Shown here: in pieces, positions 28,907 through 38,053 of the stretch
Numbering within the stretch: the first letter of the stretch is position 1
Layout of the letters: every line of letters begins with the position of its first letter
Source: Comamonas sp. KCTC 72670
Lineage (GTDB): Bacteria > Myxococcota > Myxococcia > Myxococcales > Myxococcaceae
NCBI GenBank assembly: GCA_014656495.1
Contig: BNCN01000004.1
Span: forward strand, 434,001-498,000
DNA length: 64,000 nt
Direction of reading: 5' to 3'
The notes under the pieces: model-generated
Database searches by the model: none
The model's input: only the letters and a program-made list of their open reading frames with translations
What the model was told of the DNA's origin: nothing
Made by a program: the position numbers and the translations under genes

Positions 28907-29238
28907 GATTCGAGATTGTGGGTGCCCTTGGCAGCCGAAATCTTCTGCCTTTCCGTGAGTATGTCTTTGTTCGGTCAGGACTTTCCCCGAATCGTGACGT
29001 GTTTCACAGGCGCCACGTTCGGGAGTCGTCAGCGGGGGCGGTGGCTGTCTGTGCTGGGAGGGGCGCCGTCCGTGAGACGACGCTCGGGTGCCTCCAGGGG
29101 CGCCTGTCTCCCAGGGAGGGGCCATCCCACCCGAGGGCCCCGAGGCTGGTTTTATCGATTCTTACGAGTCGATTCAGCCAGCCCAGGGAACGAAATTGGG
29201 TGTGAGTGATTGGGCCTGTTTCGATGTGTGGCGTTGTT
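28907..29238. other. intergenic region upstream of the GNAT pair
   Basis: About 330 bases between the GNAT pair and the AidB-like gene, both on the minus strand. It contains the GNAT promoter presumably, and an inverted repeat ATCGATTC/GAGTCGAT (29154-29173, one mismatch) that may be an operator or weak terminator. No gene seen. Confidence 0.4.
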
Positions 29239-30900
29239 TCATGCCAACAACCGGGCCTCTTCCAGGCTCGAGTCTTGCTGGATGAGATTGACGCCGTGCG
29301 ACGCGAAGCGCCGGGCGGCCGCGCGGCTCCGGGGGCCGTGGCCGTGGTCCATGCACCACTGGGCATGGGCGCTCAGCAGGGCCAACTCCAAGGTGCGGCC
29401 CAGTGTCAACGCGAAGCGCCGGGCCCCGCCCTCCAGGGTGGAGGGGTTCTCCAGCGCGCCCGACACCCAGTCCCGGGCGTGCTCCATGGCGGCATGGACG
29501 GCCTCGGCGCACGGCCGCAGCCCCGCGTCCCGGACCGGGCCCATGAGGGTCTCCACTTCCTGGAAGTAGGCCTCCAGCGTGCCCACCTTCGCCAGGGCCC
29601 GCAGCGCGTCCAGGGACAGCACGTTCGTGGTGCCCTCCCAGATGGAGAGCACCTGGGCGTCCGCCTGGATGCGGGGGATGCCGGTGTCCTCCACGTAGCC
29701 CGCGCCACCGAAGGACTCGGTGACCTCGGAGGTGACGTGCACCACCTGCCGGCCGGTGGTGAGCTTGGCCAGGGGCGTCACCAGCCGTTGCAGGAGCAGC
29801 TCCTGCTCCGTGGCGACCTTCGCCTCCATGCGGCCCAGCAGCTCCACGGCGCGGAAGGCGAGCAGGAAGCCCGCCTGGAACTCCGCCTCCAGGCCCGCCA
29901 GGGTGTCCACGTGGAGCGGCTTGTCCGCGAGCCTCGCGCCGAACTGCACGCGCCGCTGGGCGTAGTCACGGGCCAGCGCCAGCGCCCGGCGCATGCTCCA
30001 GGCGGCGCCCACCGCGTTCCAGGTGCGCGTCACATTGAGCATCCACGCCATGTTCCGGATGCCGTCCGTCAGGCCCGCGACAGGGACGGCCAGGGCGCCG
30101 TCCAGCGTCAGCTCCGCGGTGGGGACCTTGCGTGTTCCCAGTTTGTCTTTGAGCCGGTTGATCTGGATGCCATTGAGCCGGCCCGCCGCGTCCCGGGTCT
30201 CCACGTAGAACAGGGCCAGCCCCTTGCCGCCGGGGCCGTTGCCCTCGGGGCGCGCCAGCGTCAGCGCCATCCGCGCCGTGGTCGCGGAGGTGAACCACTT
30301 GGTGCCGGACAGTCGCCAGCCCTCGGGGGATTCGCGCGCCACCGTCTGCGTCAGGCCCACGTCCGAGCCGCCCGTGCGCTCCGTCATCCACTGGCCGGAC
30401 GTCCACGCCGTGGCCGGGTCGCGAGACGTCAGGCGGGGCAGGGCGCGGTCGATGAGCGTCGGATTGCCCAGCGTGAGCAGCGAGCGCGCCGCGCCGTCCG
30501 TCATCGCCAGCGGGCAGGAGTACACGTCCAGCGATGGCTGCACGAGGTAGTTGAGCGCGAACTGGTGAACGCGGCTGAGCTCGGCGCTCTTCTGCTCGTA
30601 GGCCGTCGCGACGAGGCCGCGCCTGGCGGCCAGGGCCTCCGCCTCCTTCCACAGCGGAGACACTTCGATGTGGTCCACGCGGTGTCCCCACGCGTCCCAC
30701 TGGGTCAGCTCGGGCTCGTTGAGCCTGTCCCGGAGCTGGAAGCGGTAGAAGTAGTCCCCGCCCAGGTCGCCCAGGTCGCGGAACTCGTCCGTGAGCGAGC
30801 GCAGCAGGTCCTCGGGGAGGGTGCGCGCCAGGTAGCTCTTCAGCAGCGCGTCGTCGTCGTACTGATTCCCCAGCCTGGGCGGTTCCTGGAAGAAGCTCAT
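29239..30900 (-). CDS. acyl-CoA dehydrogenase family protein, AidB-like
   Basis: 553 aa, longer than ordinary acyl-CoA dehydrogenases (~380) and close to AidB. Signatures: GQWMTERTGGSDVG (FAD/substrate motif), GTKWFTSATTARMAL, ARDYAQRRVQFGARLADKPL, and ESFGGAGYVEDTGIPRIQAD followed by IWEGTTNVLSLD, all as in AidB, with the Glu of TESFGG in the usual place. E. coli AidB is induced by alkylation stress and binds DNA; whether this one is an acyl-CoA dehydrogenase or AidB-like is not decidable by eye. Start ATG 30900 at MSFFQEPPRLGNQYD, typical of the family. The SEDS-like gene lies 81 bases upstream on the same strand. Confidence 0.85.
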   Translation of the reverse strand: MSFFQEPPRLGNQYDDDALLKSYLARTLPEDLLRSLTDEFRDLGDLGGDYFYRFQLRDRLNEPELTQWDAWGHRVDHIEVSPLWKEAEALAARRGLVATAYEQKSAELSRVHQFALNYLVQPSLDVYSCPLAMTDGAARSLLTLGNPTLIDRALPRLTSRDPATAWTSGQWMTERTGGSDVGLTQTVARESPEGWRLSGTKWFTSATTARMALTLARPEGNGPGGKGLALFYVETRDAAGRLNGIQINRLKDKLGTRKVPTAELTLDGALAVPVAGLTDGIRNMAWMLNVTRTWNAVGAAWSMRRALALARDYAQRRVQFGARLADKPLHVDTLAGLEAEFQAGFLLAFRAVELLGRMEAKVATEQELLLQRLVTPLAKLTTGRQVVHVTSEVTESFGGAGYVEDTGIPRIQADAQVLSIWEGTTNVLSLDALRALAKVGTLEAYFQEVETLMGPVRDAGLRPCAEAVHAAMEHARDWVSGALENPSTLEGGARRFALTLGRTLELALLSAHAQWCMDHGHGPRSRAAARRFASHGVNLIQQDSSLEEARLLA

Positions 30901-30981
30901 GCGGCCAACGCTAACACCCCCGCTCGACCCTGGACGTGGGGCGAGGGAGCCAGGGTGCGCGTCATCCACGCCCCGCCCGGG

Positions 30982-31860
30982 TCATGGGGTGGCGTGCTCG
31001 CGCGGCTGCGGGCTCGGGCTCCGCCAGGGCGCGAGCATCCCCACGGCCAGGTACCAGCCCAACACGGGGCTGGCGCCCGCCCCCATGACGGGCACGGGGA
31101 AGTCACCGAGGAGCGGAACGCACAGGGTCGCGGCGATGTAGACGCCGAGGCTGAGGGGCAGGACTTCGCTCTCCGGCCCCTGCCGGCCGCCTGTCACCAT
31201 GGGAAGGAGGAGCAACGCCAGGGCCAGCACGGCCGCCAGGCCGAGCGCGGGCGTCAGGGTGAATGCCAACCCTACGATGCCCTCGACATGAGGGACGGCT
31301 TCGAGCGGATCCGGCCGGAGCCACGCGCTCATCCCGAGCCCGAGCACCGCGATGCAGCCGAGGATGCGCGGCGGCCACGCGGTCGCGCGTGCGAGGATGC
31401 AGCTCGCGGCGATGGCGAAGGCGGTCGCCTGCCCCGCGTCGGGCTGCGCGGTGTGGACGGCCGCCATCGACAGGGCCAAGAACACGGAGACGCCGAAGCG
31501 CTGCTTCAGCGCCACGCTGATTCCCAGCAAGACCCACGGCGTGGCGAGGGTGGACGCATGGAGCCGGAGGGGGCCCAACTGAAGCCACCGGTGGACCCCG
31601 TCGAGCCCCGGTGCCAGGAGCGTCGAGGCGGTGAGCAGGACCGCGCCAGTCGCGAGCGGGACGGCGATTTGCTGGAGCCTCGTGCGCGTGATTCGTCCCA
31701 GGAGGACGGCCACGCCCATGCCCAGCACCGCCGCCACGGCATTGGTCGCGAAGACCCCGGTGGGATTTCCGCTGCGACCCGCGGTGAATGCGCCCAGGAA
31801 CATGGCGGGAAGGGGCAGCAGCAGGAACCACGGCCGCGCCCGCGCCTCGGTGGAGCTCAT
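30982..31860 (-). CDS. short divergent SEDS (FtsW/RodA)-like membrane protein
   Basis: 292 aa, about eight transmembrane segments. Landmarks resemble the FtsW/RodA/SpoVE family: GVHRWLQLGPLRLHASTLATP (family: GxxRWIxLGxxxxxPSExxK), HTAQPDAGQATAFAI (family: QPDLGTA) and LLGDFPVPVMGAGASPVLG (family: GLxLPFISYGGSS). SEDS proteins are peptidoglycan glycosyltransferases, usually 370-400 aa, so the first two helices and several key residues are missing. It may be an inactive or repurposed member. Start ATG 31860. An inverted repeat lies just upstream. Confidence 0.55.
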   Translation of the reverse strand: MSSTEARARPWFLLLPLPAMFLGAFTAGRSGNPTGVFATNAVAAVLGMGVAVLLGRITRTRLQQIAVPLATGAVLLTASTLLAPGLDGVHRWLQLGPLRLHASTLATPWVLLGISVALKQRFGVSVFLALSMAAVHTAQPDAGQATAFAIAASCILARATAWPPRILGCIAVLGLGMSAWLRPDPLEAVPHVEGIVGLAFTLTPALGLAAVLALALLLLPMVTGGRQGPESEVLPLSLGVYIAATLCVPLLGDFPVPVMGAGASPVLGWYLAVGMLAPWRSPSPQPREHATP

Positions 31861-31874
31861 GCGGGGCGTCTACT

Positions 31875-31901
31875 ACGGATCGCTCAGGATTCGCGATCCG
31901 T
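31875..31901. promoter_or_regulatory. 9-base inverted repeat upstream of the SEDS-like gene
   Basis: ACGGATCGC/GCGATCCGT with a 9-base loop, 15 bases before the SEDS-like start codon. Could be an operator for that gene or a terminator for Protein S transcription reading in the same direction. Confidence 0.4.
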
Positions 31902-32071
31902 TCGGCCGCCCCGGAACCGCGGCGTCGGCTCGGCCGTGAGCGTGAAGGGGGGCACCGCGTGAGGGCCGCATCCTGTGGTCGTGGATGCAGGTGATTCGCG
32001 GGTTTCTGGGGTTCGAAAGGGTGGCGGCCCCCTTGACGGGGACCGTCACCTGGACTGCCGACGCGCCACCG

Positions 32072-32593
32072 TCAGGAGATTCTGATGCTGGAGGTGTTGT
32101 TGTTCAGCGCGCCCAGGCTCGAGGCGTCGGAAGTCACGAGCAACGTCTCGCCGGAGAAGTTGTCGTTCTTGTACAGGATGACGCTCAGGCCCGTCGGCTT
32201 CACCGAGCTGATGGTGTTGTTGTCGATGCCGTACAGCTCCAGCAGGGCCTGGGTATACTGGCCAGGGGGCAGGTCCACCTCCTTGCCATCGAAATTCTCC
32301 TTGTAGAAGAACCTGGCCCTGGGCTGCACGGGCACGGAGATGACCCTGATGCTGGAGGTGTTGTTGTTCAGCGCGCCCAGCTTCTCGGCGTTGGCCACCA
32401 CTTCGAGCTGGTCGCCAGCGAAACCATCGTTCTTGAAGAGGATCGCCTTCACGCCAGGCGGCACCTTCACCGAGCTGATGGTGTTGTTCTCGATGCCCAG
32501 CGCCGCCAGCTGGGCCTGGGTGTAGTTGCCAGGCGGCAGATCGACCTGTTTGCCCTCGAAGTCTTCGTTGTAGAAAACGGTGATGTTTGCCAT
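32072..32593 (-). CDS. tps: Protein S, development-specific spore coat protein
   Basis: 173 aa, the exact length of M. xanthus Protein S, starting MANITVFYNEDFEGKQVDLP. It is a beta-gamma-crystallin: two homologous halves (1-88 and 91-173), each with two Greek-key motifs (FYNEDFEGKQVDLPPGNY, LFKNDGFAGDQLEV, FYKENFDGKEVDLPPGQY, LYKNDNFSGETLLV) and Ca2+-binding N-N-x-x-S-S loops (NNTISS, NNNTSS). It has no signal peptide; in Myxococcus it is made in large amounts in development and assembles with calcium on the spore surface. M. xanthus has tandem tps and ops copies; only one lies here. Start ATG 32593 with GAGGAGA upstream. Confidence 0.95.
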   Translation of the reverse strand: MANITVFYNEDFEGKQVDLPPGNYTQAQLAALGIENNTISSVKVPPGVKAILFKNDGFAGDQLEVVANAEKLGALNNNTSSIRVISVPVQPRARFFYKENFDGKEVDLPPGQYTQALLELYGIDNNTISSVKPTGLSVILYKNDNFSGETLLVTSDASSLGALNNNTSSIRIS

Positions 32594-33087
32594 TGTGGTT
32601 CTCCTCGCTCGTGCGGTCCCGGCTCGTTCGTTGCCAGAAACCGCCGGAAGCATCGGCCAGCGCGCTCCGCAAAGACAATCAGTCCATGGTGCTGTGTTCA
32701 TTGAGGTGGAAATGTGTTGAGAGGGATTGTGCGGGGTTGGGTGGCGCAGTCGATGTCGGGCGGGTGTTTGATATGTATGTGTTTCGCGCGGATACCCATT
32801 GGGTTGTGCCGCGCTCGTCGCGTTGCGGCCCGACGTCGCGGCGGGTGCGGCACGGCCTACGCACAGGGGCGCTCCGTCACCGGTGACGTGACGGTGCAGG
32901 TGAACGCCGATCGGCGCTCCAGGAAGAGGGCTTGGCCGCCGACTGAGCCCTCTTGCGTGGGGCTAGGGGCCGGGCGTGCCATGAAGCCCGGTCCCTTCCA
33001 GGAGTCCCCGTTTCTGCCGTAACTCCGTTTCGTCCCAGCGGGACCGATGCGGTAGGCTCCTGCTCGAACATCCTCGAGCGAGCACGC
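32594..33087. other. intergenic region between tps and the AAA+ ATPase gene
   Basis: About 490 bases between divergent genes. It contains an AT-richer patch at 32760-32800 (TGATATGTATGTGTTTCG) that is a reasonable place for the developmental tps promoter, but I see no clear consensus boxes. No gene recognised. Confidence 0.4.
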
Positions 33088-35001
33088 ATGTCCCTGTTCA
33101 GGCGACCGCCATCCCCCGAGTCTGGCCCGTCGGGCGACGACTCCAGCCGCAGCGTCACTCCCGTGGAGACGGCGGTGGTGCCACCCGCGCAGCCCACGCC
33201 GGTCCTGTCCGGGCCGCCTCGCCCGCGAGTAGGGGGCACGGGCGCGACCCCCGCGTTGCCGCCGCGTCCACCGGGCGCCGTCACGGGTTCTCGTCCCGCG
33301 CTGCCCCCCGAGCCGGACGAGCCGGACTTCCCCACCGAGCGCCGCGCGGTGAATGCCCCGGCGGATCGCCGCGCGCCGCCCGCCCCGGCGACGCTCCCGT
33401 CCGTCATCGTGGCCCCGCAGGAGAACCGCGAGCGCCGGGGGCCCGGGCCCTCCCAGTTCACGGGCTCCGAGGAGGGCCGCGAGCGCAGGGGCCCCGGGCC
33501 CTCCCAGTTCACGGGCTCCGAGGAGGGCCGCGAGCGCAGGGGCCCCGGGCCCTCCCAGTTCACGGGCTCCGAGGAGCGCCGGGCCGCGCCAGGGCCGTCC
33601 CAGTACACGGGGCCGGATCGTCGGGGGACCGCGGCGCCCGCCGCGCCGTACGCCGGCCCGGAGCGCCGTGCGGGCCGCCGCGCGGGAGAAGAGGGCGCCG
33701 CCGAGCGCTTCTGGCCCGCGCAGCCGCGCACGCTGGGCGAGACGGGCCTCACCGCCACCTTCGTGGAGGAATTGGTCCTCAAGGCGCTCTTCTTCGCTGG
33801 CGAGATGCGCGGCATGGACATCGCCGCGCGGCTCCAACTGCCCACCGCGCTGGTGGACGACGTCATCGAGGGCCTGCGCCGCCAGAAGTACATCGACATC
33901 CGCGGCGGTGGCGGCTCGGGCGTGGGCAAGTCGACGATGATCTACCAACTCACCACGTTCGTGACGGACGTGCTGCGGCAGGTGCTCGACCGCAACCGCT
34001 ACAACGGCCCGGCGCCGGTGCCCTTCCAGGAGTACGTGGCCGCGGTGAAGAAGCAGACGGTGCGCGGCAACCGCATCACCCGCGCGCGCATGCAGGACAA
34101 GTTCGGCGACCTCATCATCAAGGACTACATCTTCGACGGCATCGGTCCGGCGATGAACTCCGGGCGCGCCATCTTCTTCTACGGCCCTCCCGGCAACGGC
34201 AAGACGGCCATCTGCCAGGGCATGGTGAACTGCTTCGACGGGGACATCTTCATCCCCCACGCCATCCTCATCGACGACTTCGTGGTGCGCATCTTCGACT
34301 CGAACCTCCACAAGGTCGTCGAGGACGAGCCCGGCTCGGCGGGCTCGTATGACCGGCGCTGGGTGCGTTGCCGGCGCCCGCTCGTCGTGGTGGGCGGTGA
34401 GCTGACGCTGGAGATGCTCGACCTCGTGTACTCGCCGGAGGTGAAGTACTACGAGGCGCCGTTCCAGATGAAGGCCAGCAATGGGATGCTCCTCATCGAC
34501 GACTTCGGCCGGCAGAAGGTCTCCCCCAAGGACCTGCTCAACCGGTGGATCGTCCCGCTGGAGAGCGACATCGACATGTTGACCCTGCACACCGGCAAGA
34601 AGCTGCAGGTGCCCTTCGACGTGTTCGCCGCCTTCTCCACCAACCTGGACCCCAGCGACCTCGTGGACGACGCCTTCCTTCGTCGCGTCCGCTACAAGCT
34701 GGAGGTGCAGCGGCCGGACGAGGACCAGTTCCACGACATCTTCCAGGTCATGTGCCGCAAGCGCGGCGTGGCGTATGACGCCTCCGCCGTGGACTACCTC
34801 ATCGACACGCACTACCGCCCCGTGGACCGGCCCTTCGCGGCGTGCCAGCCGCGTGACTTGCTGGACCAGGTCATCGACATGGCGCACTACCAGGGCATCG
34901 AGCCGCGGCTGACGTCCGACCTGCTGGACTCCGCCGTGCGGGGCTACTTCGTGCGCTTCGACAAGGACAAGTCGAACGCCACGTCCGCCTCGGCGGGCTG
35001 A
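33088..35001 (+). CDS. AAA+ ATPase with disordered repeat-bearing N-terminus
   Basis: 637 aa. Residues 1-215 are Pro/Arg-rich and disordered, including a three-unit 17-residue repeat (RERRGPGPSQFTGSEEG) and PDRRG/PERRA variants. Residues ~220-280 look like a winged helix (LVLKALFFAGEMRGMDIAARL). The ATPase domain has Walker A GPPGNGKT at 366-373, Walker B LLIDDFG and a sensor-like FSTNLDPSDLVDDAFLRR. AAA+ proteins remodel other proteins. It belongs to a myxobacterial family I recognise only by outline. Start ATG 33088 gives MSLFRRPP. Transcribed divergently from tps. Confidence 0.8.
   Translation: MSLFRRPPSPESGPSGDDSSRSVTPVETAVVPPAQPTPVLSGPPRPRVGGTGATPALPPRPPGAVTGSRPALPPEPDEPDFPTERRAVNAPADRRAPPAPATLPSVIVAPQENRERRGPGPSQFTGSEEGRERRGPGPSQFTGSEEGRERRGPGPSQFTGSEERRAAPGPSQYTGPDRRGTAAPAAPYAGPERRAGRRAGEEGAAERFWPAQPRTLGETGLTATFVEELVLKALFFAGEMRGMDIAARLQLPTALVDDVIEGLRRQKYIDIRGGGGSGVGKSTMIYQLTTFVTDVLRQVLDRNRYNGPAPVPFQEYVAAVKKQTVRGNRITRARMQDKFGDLIIKDYIFDGIGPAMNSGRAIFFYGPPGNGKTAICQGMVNCFDGDIFIPHAILIDDFVVRIFDSNLHKVVEDEPGSAGSYDRRWVRCRRPLVVVGGELTLEMLDLVYSPEVKYYEAPFQMKASNGMLLIDDFGRQKVSPKDLLNRWIVPLESDIDMLTLHTGKKLQVPFDVFAAFSTNLDPSDLVDDAFLRRVRYKLEVQRPDEDQFHDIFQVMCRKRGVAYDASAVDYLIDTHYRPVDRPFAACQPRDLLDQVIDMAHYQGIEPRLTSDLLDSAVRGYFVRFDKDKSNATSASAG
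33427..33579 (+). repeat. three tandem 51-base repeats in the AAA+ gene
   Basis: Three near-identical 51-base units (17 codons, RERRGPGPSQFTGSEEG); the last unit ends in CGC instead of GGC. The first has CGG in place of CAG. In frame, so copy number changes would not break the gene. Confidence 0.9.
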
Positions 35002-35007
35002 GCGGCG

Positions 35008-35796
35008 TCAGTCGCCCGGGGGCCGCGGCGCGAACGGCCCCCAGGGCGAGGGCTCCAGCCACTGGCGCACCTCGTCCACCGGGACGTTGGACAGCACGTC
35101 CACCAGCGACATGCCGTGGACGAAGCGGCCCTCGCGGCCCTGCGCATACTCGCGGTGACGGAAGCGCTGCCACAGCACGCGCACGTCCGCGTCCCGGAAC
35201 AGGCCCACCTTCAGATACAGGGACGAGCCCAGGCCCGAGTAGTACGTGTGCGCGCCCAGCTGCCGGCAGTACGCCACCAGCCGGGCGGACTTGTCTGCGC
35301 CTTGTTTGTCCAACGTGGAGGCCAGGACCAGGTTCGGTGACAGTCCCAGCGGTTCGTTGAACAGCGCCATGCTCGCCAGCTGCACCCGCAGCAGTGAGCC
35401 CGGGCCGCCCTCGCGCGCCGCCGCGTCGTAGAAGGGCTCCAGGCGCGGCAGCACCTGCGTGGCGAAGTAGGGCCGCTTCCCATACAGCGACACCAGCATG
35501 CGCAGGTGCTCGCGCGCCCAGGGCTGGCGGGTGTCCACCGCCAGGTCCTGGATGAGGGTGTCCCGGTGGGGGTCTTCCAGGGGGATGGTCATCCACTGGA
35601 AGCCGGGCTCCGTGGGCGGCGGCACGGGGACATTGTGGGGCAGGGCCACACGTGTACGCCGCTGCCAGCCGCGCCGCAGCCACTGCACGTTGTCCAGCAC
35701 GACGAAGGTCCCTGCGCGCGCCAGCTGCTCGTGGAAGTCCACCCACGGCAGATAGTGCGGTTGCTCTGCGACCACGACTCCAGGGATGCCCGGCAC
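35008..35796 (-). CDS. WbqC-like family protein
   Basis: 262 aa. AEQPHYLPWVDFHEQLARAG followed by VVLDNVQWLRRGWQRRTRV is the WbqC signature (usually HQPxYLPWLGYFxK..D..FVxLDDVQ). Later TIPLEDP, YGKRPYF and TYYSGLGSS match too. Members are found in surface polysaccharide loci and are thought to act on sugars or amino-sugar acylation, without a proven reaction. Start is uncertain: GTG 35796 precedes the conserved strand with no good ribosome-binding site; longer starts back to 35871 exist but read through low-complexity sequence. Convergent with the ATPase gene. Confidence 0.8.
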   Translation of the reverse strand: MPGIPGVVVAEQPHYLPWVDFHEQLARAGTFVVLDNVQWLRRGWQRRTRVALPHNVPVPPPTEPGFQWMTIPLEDPHRDTLIQDLAVDTRQPWAREHLRMLVSLYGKRPYFATQVLPRLEPFYDAAAREGGPGSLLRVQLASMALFNEPLGLSPNLVLASTLDKQGADKSARLVAYCRQLGAHTYYSGLGSSLYLKVGLFRDADVRVLWQRFRHREYAQGREGRFVHGMSLVDVLSNVPVDEVRQWLEPSPWGPFAPRPPGD

Positions 35797-35982
35797 ACGG
35801 GGAGGATAACGTCGTCCCGCCCTCCTGGGGCTCCTCGATTGCCCACCGGGCAGGTCCTTGTGACAGCCCATGGGGCTTGTCTGACCCCTGCGTTAGGATT
35901 CAATCCCGACTGGAAATGTCGTGCTACAGCACCGTAGGATTTTTCACCCCGCGTGTTTGGGGCCTCGGAGCAGGGCGACTGG

Positions 35983-38052
35983 ATGAAGTTCCTGTGTCTC
36001 ACGACCGATGCACTGCACCCCGTCGCCGAGGAGCTGCGGCGGCAGGGGCAGGGGGTCTCCGTCACCACCGACCTGGTGGAGGCCGGAGCGGCGTTGGGGC
36101 ACGGGCCCGTGGATGTCCTGGTGGTGGACGCGGCGGACCTGGTGGCGGACGCGCGCTGGCTGGATGGCTTGCGCAAGCGGGCGCGGCCGGAGGAGCCGCT
36201 GGTGCTGGGGCTTGCGCGCGAGGACACCGACGCGGCGCTGGAGCCGCTGCTGGCCGCGGGCGTGGACGAAATCCTGGTGGAGCCTTTCTCGCCGGTGCAG
36301 GTGCGCGCGCGCCGGGTGCTGTTGGAGCGCCGGGTGGCGGCGCGGCGCCAGCGGCGGACGGACGAAGCGGAGGCGCGCGGCGAGCTGGAGCGGCTGGCCG
36401 CCATCATCGAGACCCAGTCGGACGTGGCCCTCGCGGGCTTGGGCCTGGATGCGCTGATGAACCTGCTGTGTGAGCGCTCCCGGGTGCTGTGCGGCGCGGA
36501 TGGCGCCGCGGTGGCGCTGCTGGAGGCCGACAGCGAGATGCACTACCTGGTGGCCGCCGGCAGCCTCGCGCCCTTCATCGGCTTCCGGTTGCGGGTGGAG
36601 GGCAGCCTCACGGGAACCAGCCTGCAGCGGGGCGAGGTGATGCGCACGGATGACTCGGAGTCGGACGTCCGGGTCAACGTGGAGGCGCTGCGCCACGTGG
36701 GCGCGCGGTCGATGATCTGCGTCCCCTTGTGGCGCGAGGGGCGGCCCATGGGCGTGCTCAACGTCACCAGCCGGCGCGCGAACGCGTTCGACGACCGGGA
36801 CGTGCGCACGCTGGAGTTGATGGCGGGCCTGCTCGGCGCGGCCATGGGCAACGCGGCCGAGGCCCAGGCGCGCCAGGAGCTGATGGCGCAGAACACGCTG
36901 GCGCTGTCCGCCCTGGAGGAGTCGCAGGAGCTGTTCGCGTCCTTCATGGACAACATCCCGGCCGTGGCCTTCATGAAGGACGAGCAGGGGCGCCGCATCT
37001 GGGTGAACGCGCGCTACAGCCACTACTTCGGTTTCGCGCCGGGGACGGACATGTCCCAACTGGACGACCGGGACCTGATGCCCGCGGCGTCCGCCGAACA
37101 GGTGCGAAGGGACGACGCGGCGGTGCTGGCGTCCGGGCGGCAGAACATCACCGAGACGATGATTCCCGCGCGCGACGGCTCCGAGCGGCACTGGCTCACG
37201 TACCGGTTCATCGTGCGGGAGCGCTCGGGGCGGCGGCTCTTGGCGGGCGTGGCGGTGGACATCACGGACCGCAAGGCGATGCAGGCCCAGCTCGTGGTGT
37301 CGGACCGGCTGGCGGCGGTGGGGACGCTGGCGGCGGGCGTGGCGCACGAAATCAACAACCCGCTGGCCTTCGTGCTCTCCAACCTGTCGTTCCTCGCGGG
37401 CGAGCTGCACGCCCTCACGCGCGAGCTGCCGCCGGGCCGCATGGCGGAGCTGGAGGAGGTGCTGCGCGAGGCCACCGACGGCGCGCACCGCGTGCGGCAG
37501 ATCGTCCGGGACTTGAGGACCTTCTCGCGCGGGGACGACGAGGTGGCCACCGCCGTCAACGTGCAGTCGGTGCTCGAGTCGGCCATCACCCTGGCGCGCA
37601 GCGAGATCAAGCAGCGCGCGCAGATCGTCCGCGACTACCGCGAGGTGCCGCTGGTGGAGGGGAACGAGGGCCGCTTCGGCCAGGTGTTCCTCAACCTGCT
37701 CATCAACGCGGCGCAGGCCATTCCGCTGGGCCAGTCGGAGCACCATGAGGTCCGGCTGATCCTGCGCGCGGCCGGGGACCGCGTCATCGTGGAGGTGCGC
37801 GACACGGGGATGGGCATGCCGCCGGAGGTGCGCGCGCGCATCTTCGATCCGTTCTTCACCACCAAGCCGGTGGGTGAGGGCACCGGCCTGGGGCTGTCCA
37901 TCTGCCACGGCATCGTCACCGGCTTCGGCGGGGACATCTCCGTGGAGAGCGAGGAGGGGCGGGGCAGCACCTTCCGCGTGTCCCTGCCGGTGGCGCGGCG
38001 CGCGCGGGAGCCGCTGGCGCCGCCTCCGCTGCGAATCCCGCTGGTGGGCTGA
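35983..38052 (+). CDS. sensor histidine kinase with pseudo-receiver, GAF and PAS domains
   Basis: 689 aa, cytoplasmic. Residues 1-120: receiver-like fold in which the invariant Lys is replaced (VEPF instead of KPF) and the acidic pair is missing, so likely not phosphorylated. Residues 150-310: GAF domain (LMNLLCERSRVLCGADGAAVALL). Residues 325-430: PAS (LFASFMDNIPAVAFMKDEQGRRIWVN). Then HisKA with His455 in AAGVAHEINNP, and HATPase with N box FLNLLINAAQA, G1 VRDTGMGMP, F box DPFFTTK and G2 GTGLGLSI. It should autophosphorylate and signal to an unlinked regulator. Start ATG 35983 (MKFLCLTT). Orphan gene, as many myxobacterial kinases. Confidence 0.88.
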   Translation: MKFLCLTTDALHPVAEELRRQGQGVSVTTDLVEAGAALGHGPVDVLVVDAADLVADARWLDGLRKRARPEEPLVLGLAREDTDAALEPLLAAGVDEILVEPFSPVQVRARRVLLERRVAARRQRRTDEAEARGELERLAAIIETQSDVALAGLGLDALMNLLCERSRVLCGADGAAVALLEADSEMHYLVAAGSLAPFIGFRLRVEGSLTGTSLQRGEVMRTDDSESDVRVNVEALRHVGARSMICVPLWREGRPMGVLNVTSRRANAFDDRDVRTLELMAGLLGAAMGNAAEAQARQELMAQNTLALSALEESQELFASFMDNIPAVAFMKDEQGRRIWVNARYSHYFGFAPGTDMSQLDDRDLMPAASAEQVRRDDAAVLASGRQNITETMIPARDGSERHWLTYRFIVRERSGRRLLAGVAVDITDRKAMQAQLVVSDRLAAVGTLAAGVAHEINNPLAFVLSNLSFLAGELHALTRELPPGRMAELEEVLREATDGAHRVRQIVRDLRTFSRGDDEVATAVNVQSVLESAITLARSEIKQRAQIVRDYREVPLVEGNEGRFGQVFLNLLINAAQAIPLGQSEHHEVRLILRAAGDRVIVEVRDTGMGMPPEVRARIFDPFFTTKPVGEGTGLGLSICHGIVTGFGGDISVESEEGRGSTFRVSLPVARRAREPLAPPPLRIPLVG

Positions 38053-38053
38053 G

